In this document: one piece after another, positions 1 through 6,659 of the stretch
Layout of the letters: every line of letters begins with the position of its first letter
Numbering within the stretch: position 1 is the first letter of the stretch
Origin: Oscillospiraceae bacterium
Lineage (GTDB): Bacteria > Bacillota > Clostridia > Oscillospirales > CAG-272
DNA: 34,775 nucleotides
Assembly (NCBI GenBank): GCA_015064015.1
Contig: SVTB01000005.1
Coordinates: 1 to 34,775, forward strand
Direction: 5' to 3'
Translations under genes and position numbers: made by a program
Notes under the pieces: model-generated
Told to the model about the DNA's origin: nothing
The model's input: only the letters and a program-made list of their open reading frames with translations
Database searches by the model: none

Positions 1-448
1 CGAAAAGATAGTCGATGTCGTTCCAAATGGTGTCGGACCAAAACTGCTTGACAGTACCGGCGATGACGGGGCCGCGCCAGATGACGGGGCTGGTCTCATC
101 GCGAAGCATGAGGTTGACCGACATGACGTCGATGCCCGTGGTGGTGGAGGGAGGGATCATGCCCAGACCCTCTCCCTCAACGGGCTTGTTCAGACCAAAG
201 GCCTTGGGAATGGAAGGACCGGTGATATCGGCGTCAAGGATACCAACCTTGAAGCCCTTTCTCTGCATATTCACGGCCAGCATGGAGGTGACCAAAGATT
301 TACCAACACCGCCCTTGCCGCTGACCACGCCGATGACGTGCTTAACGGAGGAGAGATCGTTGGGCTTAGCCAACATTTCCTCGCGGCTGGGCTTGCGGGA
401 GGAGCAGTTGGCGGAACAGGTGGAACAATCGTGGGTACATTCAGACAT
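1..448 (-). CDS. Mrp/NBP35-type Fe-S cluster carrier ATPase (N-terminal part, runs off left edge)
   Basis: Soluble P-loop NTPase of the Mrp/Nbp35 (ParA/MinD-like) family, which in known members binds and transfers Fe-S clusters in the cytosol. Only the first 149 residues are in the window; the 3' end lies beyond base 1. The N-terminus has four cysteines (C4, C8, C11, C15), as in Nbp35-type members. A deviant Walker A, GKGGVGKS, lies at residues 44-51 and is followed by a DADITGPSIP segment, the usual Mrp switch region. The start at 448 is supported by an AGAAAGGA Shine-Dalgarno about 8 nt upstream. The gene lies 174 bp downstream of the TIM-barrel gene, and the gap holds a hairpin repeat pair, so co-transcription is uncertain. 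The C-terminal CxxC cluster site cannot be checked here. Confidence 0.9.
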   Translation of the reverse strand, partial: MSECTHDCSTCSANCSSRKPSREEMLAKPNDLSSVKHVIGVVSGKGGVGKSLVTSMLAVNMQRKGFKVGILDADITGPSIPKAFGLNKPVEGEGLGMIPPSTTTGIDVMSVNLMLRDETSPVIWRGPVIAGTVKQFWSDTIWNDIDYLF

Positions 449-485
449 TTTTTTATTTCCTTTCTGGTAAGTTGACAAGATCAGG

Positions 486-613
486 GTAGGGCGGGGCATG
501 CTCCCGCCGTGAATTTTGGTGTATAAAATTATAAAATAAATGAAAACACAATTTGAGCCGCAAAGTTGACAGATCAAGCGTATTTCATTCGGCGGGAGCG
601 AGCCCCGCCCTAC
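486..613. repeat. Inverted pair of GC-rich hairpin repeats
   Basis: Two 24-bp copies of one element lie in opposite orientation at 486-509 and 590-613 and differ at only two bases. Each copy begins or ends with GTAGGGCGGGGC and is itself a hairpin (GGCGGG / CCCGCC with a 7-nt loop). The AT-rich middle (about 520-560) contains a TATAAT-like string on the minus strand but no convincing -35. A short direct repeat, AAGTTGACA, occurs at 469-477 and 563-571. A related half-element recurs at 3641-3663, which points to a dispersed intergenic repeat family rather than a local terminator. Confidence 0.75.
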
Positions 614-622
614 GATTTTATA

Positions 623-1705
623 TCATAGATGCCAAACGAAATCGTCCTCACAGGGCGCCTCGGCAAGCACAGGTAACGGCGTTGCCTCGGCCAACGATTC
701 CAACTCGGCACGGGCGGCGATCAAAGCCTCCCAATAGGGATCGGTGAGGAACACGTTTCCGCTCATGAGGAACAGATTGCGCAGACCGCACCGAATCTCC
801 CAACGCATCTTCTCAATCCAGTTTTCGGGAGATAGCGCACCCACGGGATAGGTGGTAGTCTCGCTGAAGGCGTTTTCTACCGAGCCGATCAAAGACAGGT
901 GCTTTTTGATACAGGTCTCAATGGAGGGGCGGCACAGGGGACTTCCAAAGCTACCATCATCAAAATGTCCCTCGCCTACACGGAACAGGGCACCCGGAAA
1001 ATGTGCCTTGATGCGGGGAATATCCAGACCGTGACGGCGGTCACCGTTGTGCATGACCATGATACCGGGGGTCAACCCTTCCGGAGTGGTCTCGTCGAGA
1101 AAACGGAGAATGGCATCGCATTGGATATCCGTCCAGGCGTTCCAGAGGTCGTCCCCTTCGATGGCATAGGTCACAATATCCGGTGGCTTCATGCCGTCAT
1201 ATTGTGGATATTTTTTGTAGAATCTATCCAAACAACGGGGACAGTAGCACCCTTGCAGGTGAGGTCCCCAGGAGCCCATGCGGAGGTCGTCGTCGTAGAA
1301 CAGCTTGGTAAAGCCCAGATCCTTGTGGATCTGCACCGCTTCCTTGTACCACGAAATAACGGTGTCATCTACGCAGGTGGTGGTGCCTTGGCGGTTGCCG
1401 TGAGCATCCAGGCGGTTTTGCCAGGCGTCTGGCAGGGTGGGATCGGCCTCGTCGCCGTTGAGGGCGTTGGAACCGTGACCGAGCGGCACACAGATGGCCT
1501 GCACCTCAAAGCCTTCGTCCTCCAGCATGGCCTTGGCGCGGCGGGCATCCTCCAAAGAGTTCTGCCATTCGCCGTAGATGTAGTTGTCCAGCCAGACCGT
1601 CTTGACCCCCGCCCGCTTCATGAGCTTGATCTTGCGAGGAAAATCGGGGTCAGTCAGCACGAGGCTCGTGAGAAAATCGTAGTGAAACGTGAGCGGGACG
1701 GACAT
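623..1705 (-). CDS. Uncharacterised TIM-barrel, glycoside-hydrolase-like protein
   Basis: A 360-residue soluble protein with no signal peptide. I cannot assign it to a named family. It reads like a (beta/alpha)8 barrel of the putative glycoside hydrolase type: an N-terminal strand with HYD, repeated helix-strand units, a YDDDL acidic strand end at about 137-141, then a cysteine cluster (C153, C155, C158) before a RFYKKY helix, a pattern seen in several GH42/GHL-like uncharacterised proteins. The catalytic residues are not identified. The start at 1705 was chosen over an upstream ATG at 1759 because AAGGAG lies 5 nt before it and the longer form would overlap the PHP gene. It sits 20 bp after the PHP/DUF3604-like gene and is probably co-transcribed with it; by context both could handle a small sugar or phosphosugar, but this is inference. 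Confidence 0.7.
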   Translation of the reverse strand: MSVPLTFHYDFLTSLVLTDPDFPRKIKLMKRAGVKTVWLDNYIYGEWQNSLEDARRAKAMLEDEGFEVQAICVPLGHGSNALNGDEADPTLPDAWQNRLDAHGNRQGTTTCVDDTVISWYKEAVQIHKDLGFTKLFYDDDLRMGSWGPHLQGCYCPRCLDRFYKKYPQYDGMKPPDIVTYAIEGDDLWNAWTDIQCDAILRFLDETTPEGLTPGIMVMHNGDRRHGLDIPRIKAHFPGALFRVGEGHFDDGSFGSPLCRPSIETCIKKHLSLIGSVENAFSETTTYPVGALSPENWIEKMRWEIRCGLRNLFLMSGNVFLTDPYWEALIAARAELESLAEATPLPVLAEAPCEDDFVWHL

Positions 1706-1725
1706 GGGAACTCCTTTCTTCGCGA

Positions 1726-2937
1726 TTAAGCGCGGCTGATGCTGATAGGCGAAGTCCAACCGAATCGGCCGTCGGTCAGCTCCACTCGGAGATAGTAGAT
1801 ATCACGCGCCTGCTCCCGCTTGTAGTCGAGGAAGAACCCTGAGGACTTGGCCATCATGACGTAGTTGCGACAGTTCTTGACCACGGTCACTTGTTTCACG
1901 GGTACGTCGGTTTTGACGTTCCAGTATACCGAAAGGTCAGCATCGGCAGGCAGTGTAAGTTCTTCGCCCATCCAATGACCATTGATACGGAAGTCGATCT
2001 CCATGCGGCCGTTCATGTCTCCATCCAATGGGCCGCGCATAAAAGCGTAGGTGCGCTTGGCTTTCAGGGCCTCAAAAATGGCCTTGTGGGTGTTTTCAGT
2101 CGCCCATACGCCCGTCACACCGGGGTATTTGGCATGGCCCCTGTAAGTTTCTGTGACCTGGCCTCCAAGGCCTCGGTGATCGTCACTACCGCCGATGACG
2201 CCCATATGAACGCCCCGCCGGAGGGCATCTTGGAAATAGCCACCCTCAATGGCTACGGTCGGTTCGGCACAGGGGTTGCCCATGTACTCGGCAGCATCCC
2301 CGCGGGAGATAATCTCCATAAAGGGAGGCATGAGGTCGAGGGGCAAGGCGGTAAAATCTGCACCAGAAGTCAGCGAGTAGGTATCGTGGGGGGCAAAGAT
2401 GCAATCGTCACGGGAGAGAAGGGCGCGAAGCTCAGCTTCGGTCAGCTCGCCGTCGCGCTCGCCTCGGATCATGTCTGCATCGTCGTTTTCAAGGTAGATA
2501 ACGAGGTTATTGTAGAAGGGGTAGGAATCCCGTTCGTAGGCAAGAATGGTGGTGAATTGTCCGTCAATACGGTATTTTTTCACCTTCTCACGGATGGTAT
2601 CCCATTTGGAAGGATTTCCCACCCACAATTCGGGTTTGCCCACGCCGCCGTGGTCATGGTCAGACAGCGCGGCAAAATCCAGCTTGGCAATATCCCGCAG
2701 GTTGGTAAAGTAAGTGTCAATATCCACGCTACCGTCGGACAGATTGGTGTGACCGTGCATCTCGCCCACGAAGGGGTGCAGGTCTGGCAGCGATGGCTCA
2801 AGTGAATGCTCGGAGGCATCCATTGTCGCCCACAGCGCGCGGGCATCGCCCTCGCCGCTGTAAACCGCGTCGGTAAACGTTTTGGAGCGGTTGGGGGTGT
2901 CAATACGCTTGGCGGAGTATTTGTCGGGATGATTCAT
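1726..2937 (-). CDS. PHP-domain metallo-phosphoesterase-like protein (DUF3604-like)
   Basis: A 403-residue cytoplasmic protein with a polymerase-and-histidinol-phosphatase (PHP) metal site. Visible motifs are HGHTNLSDG (H61, H63, D68), LSDHDH (D93 to H96), a conserved-looking E135, FAPHDT (H184) and GGSDDHRG (D252, D253, H254). They appear in the usual PHP order and would bind two or three divalent metals. The remaining C-terminal 130 residues are beta-rich and resemble the tail of DUF3604 proteins. The known family hydrolyses phosphoesters; the substrate here is unknown. The start codon begins one base after the pgsA stop and has no good Shine-Dalgarno, suggesting translational coupling to pgsA. 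It is followed after 20 bp by the TIM-barrel gene. Confidence 0.8.
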   Translation of the reverse strand: MNHPDKYSAKRIDTPNRSKTFTDAVYSGEGDARALWATMDASEHSLEPSLPDLHPFVGEMHGHTNLSDGSVDIDTYFTNLRDIAKLDFAALSDHDHGGVGKPELWVGNPSKWDTIREKVKKYRIDGQFTTILAYERDSYPFYNNLVIYLENDDADMIRGERDGELTEAELRALLSRDDCIFAPHDTYSLTSGADFTALPLDLMPPFMEIISRGDAAEYMGNPCAEPTVAIEGGYFQDALRRGVHMGVIGGSDDHRGLGGQVTETYRGHAKYPGVTGVWATENTHKAIFEALKAKRTYAFMRGPLDGDMNGRMEIDFRINGHWMGEELTLPADADLSVYWNVKTDVPVKQVTVVKNCRNYVMMAKSSGFFLDYKREQARDIYYLRVELTDGRFGWTSPISISRA

Positions 2938-2938
2938 A

Positions 2939-3586
2939 TTATTTTTCGGGATCCAGGTACTTCCACAGCCCCACGAAATAGTTGATACCCGAAGCGATTG
3001 TAAAGAAGATGGTCAAAGCGGCGAAGAAGTAGGACAGCGGCAGCCAAGTGACCCACCAAGCAGGTAGGGCAGAGCCGACACCCTCGATGGCGTAGATCAC
3101 GGGCTCCATGATAGCGACCACCACGAAGATGATCTGCACCACGGTCTTCATCTTACCCATCATATTGGCGGCTACTACCTTGCCGCCCGAGGAGGATGCC
3201 ACGAGACGGAGGGACGTCACGGCCAGCTCACGGAAAATGACGATCAGCAGGGTGATAACGAAAAGTGCCTGATGGTTGTTGTCGAACAGTATAGCGGTGC
3301 GGTAGACGATGGCGGTCATGGCACCGATGACCATGAATTTGTCAGCCAATGGATCCATCAGCTTGCCGAAGTCGGTGACCAGACCGTACTTGCGGGCGAT
3401 TTTGCCATCCAGCATATCTGTCAAAGAGGCGATAACAAACAGCGCGGTGCCAATGATACCGCTAACCAGAGGCGACAGCACCGATGTGGGGAGCATCATA
3501 ACCACAATGAAGACGGGTACCATGCAAATGCGCAGAACGGTCAGCTTGTTGGGGAGGTTCATTTTGGTTTTTTTCTTTTCACTCAT
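2939..3586 (-). CDS. pgsA: CDP-diacylglycerol-glycerol-3-phosphate 3-phosphatidyltransferase
   Basis: Integral membrane enzyme that makes phosphatidylglycerol-phosphate from CDP-diacylglycerol and glycerol-3-phosphate, the committed step to phosphatidylglycerol. The 215-residue product has the complete CDP-alcohol phosphotransferase motif DG-x2-AR-x8-G-x3-D-x3-D (D60, G61, A64, R65, G74, D78, D82) and several membrane segments (about 15-50, 95-125, 145-170, 180-205). The start at 3586 follows AAGGAG with a short spacer. The frame stays open to 3721, but that extension only translates the intergenic repeat and is rejected. The gene is downstream of rimO on the same strand, an arrangement common in Firmicutes (rimO-pgsA), here separated by 353 bp of repeats. 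Confidence 0.93.
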   Translation of the reverse strand: MSEKKKTKMNLPNKLTVLRICMVPVFIVVMMLPTSVLSPLVSGIIGTALFVIASLTDMLDGKIARKYGLVTDFGKLMDPLADKFMVIGAMTAIVYRTAILFDNNHQALFVITLLIVIFRELAVTSLRLVASSSGGKVVAANMMGKMKTVVQIIFVVVAIMEPVIYAIEGVGSALPAWWVTWLPLSYFFAALTIFFTIASGINYFVGLWKYLDPEK

Positions 3587-3607
3587 GGCTTTTCTCCTTG
3601 TTATATG

Positions 3608-3808
3608 TAGTAGGGGCGGATCCCATATCCGCCCGTTTGTGGGAGGAACGAGCCCTGCCCTACGGATGCAGTGTTGTGCAGGGGTATTTACTGGCGACCG
3701 CAGATCGCCTCTACAGAGCATCGGATATTGTTTTTTGTGACAACGAATGGGGCAGGGGCCCCATGGGGGATACGGAAATACAACCCTCTATTCGATCTCT
3801 GCCCCTAC
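3608..3808. repeat. Cluster of GTAGGGGC-type palindromic repeats between rimO and pgsA
   Basis: The 353-bp gap between pgsA and rimO (3587-3939) has no credible gene. Its left part holds at least three foldable units: 3614-3635, with GGGCGGAT paired to ATCCGCCC, followed by a GAGCCCTGCCCTAC arm at 3641-3663; 3693-3714, a GGCGA/TCGCC hairpin flanked by CTCTAC; and 3749-3808, in which GGGGCAG pairs with CTGCCCC across about 43 nt. The arm at 3641-3663 matches the element at 590-613 in most positions. Short ORFs across this block are translations of repeats. Confidence 0.7.
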
Positions 3809-3820
3809 CATGTCCTTTTT

Positions 3821-3891
3821 AAAAGGTTTTGGAAGTCTTGAAACCTTTTTTCAAAAGGTTTCAAGTGGGGGTCAAGGGGCAACGCCCCTTG
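3821..3891. repeat. Alternative hairpins downstream of rimO, possible terminator
   Basis: AAAAGGTTT at 3821-3829 can pair with AAACCTTTT at 3841-3849, but the same right arm can instead form GAAACCTTTT/AAAAGGTTTC (3840-3849 with 3853-3862, 3-nt loop). These are mutually exclusive stems. A third perfect hairpin, CAAGGGGC-AAC-GCCCCTTG, lies at 3873-3891. Read in the rimO direction these are the first structures after its stop codon. They could end transcription, although no clean U-tract follows. They may also be a mobile or dispersed repeat. Confidence 0.55.
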
Positions 3892-3930
3892 CGTACTCTT
3901 GCGTACTCTTGCGTGTTCTTGCGTACTCCC
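3891..3930. repeat. 10-bp tandem repeat, four copies
   Basis: Four head-to-tail copies of GCGTACTCTT lie at 3891-3930. Copy 3 has two substitutions and copy 4 has two terminal changes. A degenerate fifth copy follows. The block ends about 10 bp from the rimO stop codon at 3940-3942. No function is evident; it is a potential slippage site. Confidence 0.85.
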
Positions 3931-3939
3931 TCGTACGCC

Positions 3940-5304
3940 TCATTCCTGTGCCACAGCAAAGCCGTACAGGTCGTAGTCCACGACCTCGCGGATCTTGACG
4001 GGAACGGTGGAGCCGGGCGCGATGCGAGCATCTCCACGCCAGCGGAAGAACACCTTGCCGTCGATCTCGGGAGCGTCGGCGGAGGAACGGCCGAAGTAAG
4101 TCTCGTTGACGGGATCAAAGTCCTCCACAAGGACAGTGACCACAGAGCCGATCTTTTCGCGGTTTTGCTCTTCATTGATGCGAACCTGGGTGCGCATGAG
4201 GATGTCCATGCGATCCTGTTTCACCTGCTCATCAATCTGATCAGGGAAATCGTAGGCGGCGGTGCCCTCTTCACGGGAGTAGGTGAACACACCCGCGTGC
4301 TCAAAGCGAGCTTCCTCCAAAAATTCGGCCAGCTCGTTGAAGTCCTCCTCTGTCTCTCCGGGGAAGCCCACGATAAAGGTGGTGCGGATGACGATACCCG
4401 GCACCTCGGTGCGAAGCTTTCTCAGCACTTCGCGGATCATGGCACCGTCGCCGTGCCGGTTCATAGACGTCAGCATATGATCGCTGATGTGCTGAAGGGG
4501 AAGGTCGATGTATTTGACGATGCGGGGATTGTCGCGGATTTCCGCGATCAGCTCGTCGGTGATCTTGTCGGGATAGCAGTAGAGCAGACGGATCCAGGGG
4601 ATGTCTGTGGCCTCGGTGATCTTATGAAGTAGCTCATGGAGCGCGTAGTGACCGTACAAGTCCATTCCGTAACGGGTAATGTCCTGGGCGATGATGACCA
4701 GCTCCTTGATGCCCTGATCTGAAAGCTCCTTGGCCTCAGCCACAAGATCCTCCATGGGACGGCTGCGGAATTCGCCGCGGATGGAAGGGATGGCGCAGTA
4801 GGCACAGCGGTTGTCACAACCCTCAGCGATTTTGAGGTACGCCATGTACTCGGGTGTGGTCAGCACACGGTCGCCGCCTAAACGGACGGTGTTTTTGTCC
4901 TCAAAGGAGGCGTATTTTTCGGCGGGGGAAAGTTTTCTTTTTTTCTTGACCTGAGCCTCTACCGCCTGCACGGCTTCAACGATGTTGTGGATACTACCCA
5001 CCCCCAAAAGCGCGTCTACCTCGGGCATTTCCTCGAGGATCTGCTCACGATAACGCTCGGGCAGACAGCCTGTAACGATGATGCCCTTAAGGTCGCGATT
5101 TTCCTTAAGCCAAGCCACATCCAGGATGTTGTCAATGGCCTCCTTTTTCGCACTCTCGATGAAGCCGCAGGTGTTGATGATGATGATATCCGCGTCAATG
5201 TCCTCGGGGGTGATCTCATAGCCCGCTGACAAGACCTCGTGGAGCATCACTTCGGTGTCTAACTGGTTTTTGGGACAGCCCAGAGAGATAAATCCTATTT
5301 TCAT
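3940..5304 (-). CDS. rimO: Ribosomal protein S12 methylthiotransferase RimO
   Basis: Cytosolic radical-SAM enzyme that adds a methylthio group to the conserved aspartate of ribosomal protein S12. The 454-residue product has the full family layout: an N-terminal UPF0004 domain starting MKIGFISLGCPKN with cluster cysteines C10, C46 and C80, a radical-SAM domain with C163-x3-C167-x2-C170, and a C-terminal TRAM domain from about residue 380. The SLGCPKN signature favours RimO over MiaB, which usually has a different N-terminal motif. The start at 5304 matches the family N-terminus; the nearest Shine-Dalgarno (AAGAAAGG) is somewhat far, about 15 nt. It is transcribed from the promoter at 5375-5403, divergently from moxR. 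Confidence 0.95.
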   Translation of the reverse strand: MKIGFISLGCPKNQLDTEVMLHEVLSAGYEITPEDIDADIIIINTCGFIESAKKEAIDNILDVAWLKENRDLKGIIVTGCLPERYREQILEEMPEVDALLGVGSIHNIVEAVQAVEAQVKKKRKLSPAEKYASFEDKNTVRLGGDRVLTTPEYMAYLKIAEGCDNRCAYCAIPSIRGEFRSRPMEDLVAEAKELSDQGIKELVIIAQDITRYGMDLYGHYALHELLHKITEATDIPWIRLLYCYPDKITDELIAEIRDNPRIVKYIDLPLQHISDHMLTSMNRHGDGAMIREVLRKLRTEVPGIVIRTTFIVGFPGETEEDFNELAEFLEEARFEHAGVFTYSREEGTAAYDFPDQIDEQVKQDRMDILMRTQVRINEEQNREKIGSVVTVLVEDFDPVNETYFGRSSADAPEIDGKVFFRWRGDARIAPGSTVPVKIREVVDYDLYGFAVAQE

Positions 5305-5374
5305 ATTTTATATTGTATAGCCTTTCTTGGAAAGCGGTTACCCGATTTCCTACATTACATAATCATACAGCATA

Positions 5375-5403
5375 ATGATATCACAAAAGAAGTAAAATGT
5401 CAA
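5375..5403 (-). promoter_or_regulatory. Sigma-A type promoter for rimO
   Basis: On the minus strand a perfect -35 TTGACA (5398-5403) and a -10 TATCAT (5375-5380) are separated by exactly 17 bp, about 70 bp upstream of the rimO start. Confidence 0.75.
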
Positions 5404-5459
5404 GGAAAAACCGAGTGAAAAAAGCGGAAAAAGTCTTGGCTTTGTTTGTGATTGCCCAG

Positions 5460-5529
5460 AGGTGCTTTTGAAAATGTAAACATTTTTTGCATACGATGTC
5501 GAAATGGGGATTTTGCACCAAAAGCACCT
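5460..5529. promoter_or_regulatory. Nested inverted repeats upstream of the moxR promoter
   Basis: A perfect 10-bp inverted repeat has arms AGGTGCTTTT at 5460-5469 and AAAAGCACCT at 5520-5529. The right arm touches the first base of the moxR -35 box. Inside lies a second perfect palindrome, AAAATGT-AA-ACATTTT (5471-5486). The 306-bp rimO/moxR gap (5305-5610) otherwise holds only the two divergent promoters. The arms could be operator half-sites or a cruciform; no regulator is identified. Confidence 0.5.
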
Positions 5530-5557
5530 TGCCAAATGATAATTTTTGTGATATAAT
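5529..5557 (+). promoter_or_regulatory. Sigma-A type promoter for the moxR operon
   Basis: TTGCCA (5529-5534), a 17-bp spacer and a perfect TATAAT (5552-5557). The start codon at 5611 lies about 50 bp downstream, preceded by AGAAAGGA. This is the only clear promoter before the three-gene block ending at 12606. Confidence 0.75.
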
Positions 5558-5610
5558 AATATATCTCGTATTTTTGAAAAAGCTTGAAAATATAGAAAGG
5601 AAATCCCGTC

Positions 5611-6645
5611 ATGAGTACCGAAAAAGACATCAAAACCAATGACACCGTAGTAGAGCAGAAAAATGAAACCCGCCTTCCTCCCGAGATGGTACAGGCCCAT
5701 GCCAAAATGATCGCTGCCGCCGATGAGGTGGAGAAAGTTGTTGTAGGTAAACGTAGTGAAGTGTTGCTTTTGCTGACTGCCATGCTGGCAGGTACCCACG
5801 TGCTTATTGAGGATGTTCCCGGCACGGGTAAGACAACTTTGGCTTCTACCCTTGCCAAAGTGACAGGTTTGCAATTCCGCCGTGCTCAGTTTACTCCCGA
5901 TGTCATGGCTTCCGACATCACGGGCTTCCACATTTACAACCGCCAAAAGGAGCAGTTCGAGTTTCGCGAGGGCCTTGTCATGTGTAACCTGCTTTTGGCC
6001 GACGAAATCAACCGTGCTTCTCCCAAGACCCAGTCCGCTCTTTTGGAGGCCATGGAAGAAGGACAGGTCACGGTAGACGGCAATACCATGAGCGTGCCCG
6101 ATCCCTTCATGGTTATTGCGACCCAAAACCCTGCTGGCTATGTAGGCACCTACCCCCTGCCCGAAGCACAGCTGGACCGCTTTTCCTTGAAGCTGAGCAT
6201 GGGATATCCCAATGCCGCCGAGGAAATTAATATCATCAAGGCGCGCCGTGGCGAGAATCCTTTGGACAGCGTAAAGGCTGTACTGACTCAGGACGAGCTG
6301 CGTGAAGTCCGCGATCTGGTGAAAAACGTACATATCGACGATGAGCTGTATGCCTATATCGTCACACTGATTACCGCCACCCGCAAGCATCCCGCCCTTT
6401 CTCTGGGTGCCTCTCCCCGTGCCTCTGTGGCTATGGTACACCTCAGCCAAGCCTACGCCTTCCTTCACGGACGTGATTTCGTACAACCCGATGATATCGC
6501 CGCGCTGTTCAGAGCCGCCATCGCACACCGCCTGATTCTTCGCCAGGAGGCTAAGCTGGCGCATCAAACAGCCATGGACGTGGTGGGTGAAATTCTTCGC
6601 ACCACCGACGTGCCCTACAAGGGTAAGCGCGCTGTTAAGGCTTGA
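5611..6645 (+). CDS. MoxR-family AAA+ ATPase
   Basis: A 344-residue AAA+ ATPase of the MoxR group, thought to act as a chaperone that helps assemble or activate partner proteins, often vWA or DUF58 proteins at the membrane. Walker A is VPGTGKTT (about 69-76), Walker B is LLLADEIN with D131/E132, followed by the sensor ATQNPAGYVGTYPLPEAQLDRF stretch typical of MoxR and a C-terminal lid domain. The first 25 residues are polar and variable. It is the first gene of an operon with the DUF58 and transglutaminase genes; the DUF58 start lies 14 bp after its stop. This trio recurs widely in bacteria, so the assignment is firm while the biological process is not. Confidence 0.93.
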   Translation: MSTEKDIKTNDTVVEQKNETRLPPEMVQAHAKMIAAADEVEKVVVGKRSEVLLLLTAMLAGTHVLIEDVPGTGKTTLASTLAKVTGLQFRRAQFTPDVMASDITGFHIYNRQKEQFEFREGLVMCNLLLADEINRASPKTQSALLEAMEEGQVTVDGNTMSVPDPFMVIATQNPAGYVGTYPLPEAQLDRFSLKLSMGYPNAAEEINIIKARRGENPLDSVKAVLTQDELREVRDLVKNVHIDDELYAYIVTLITATRKHPALSLGASPRASVAMVHLSQAYAFLHGRDFVQPDDIAALFRAAIAHRLILRQEAKLAHQTAMDVVGEILRTTDVPYKGKRAVKA

Positions 6646-6659
6646 TCGGGGAGTTTCCT

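Noticed and set aside
3587-3721. N-terminal extension of PgsA
   Set aside because: The extra 45 codons translate the palindromic repeats; the start at 3586 has a good Shine-Dalgarno and fits the family length.
3891-3930. Short regular repeats as a possible CRISPR array
   Set aside because: The unit is 10 bp with no spacers, and no cas genes are present.
5350-6567. Minus-strand frame of 405 codons opposite moxR
   Set aside because: It runs across the moxR core and through both divergent promoters, with no family motif and no ribosome site.
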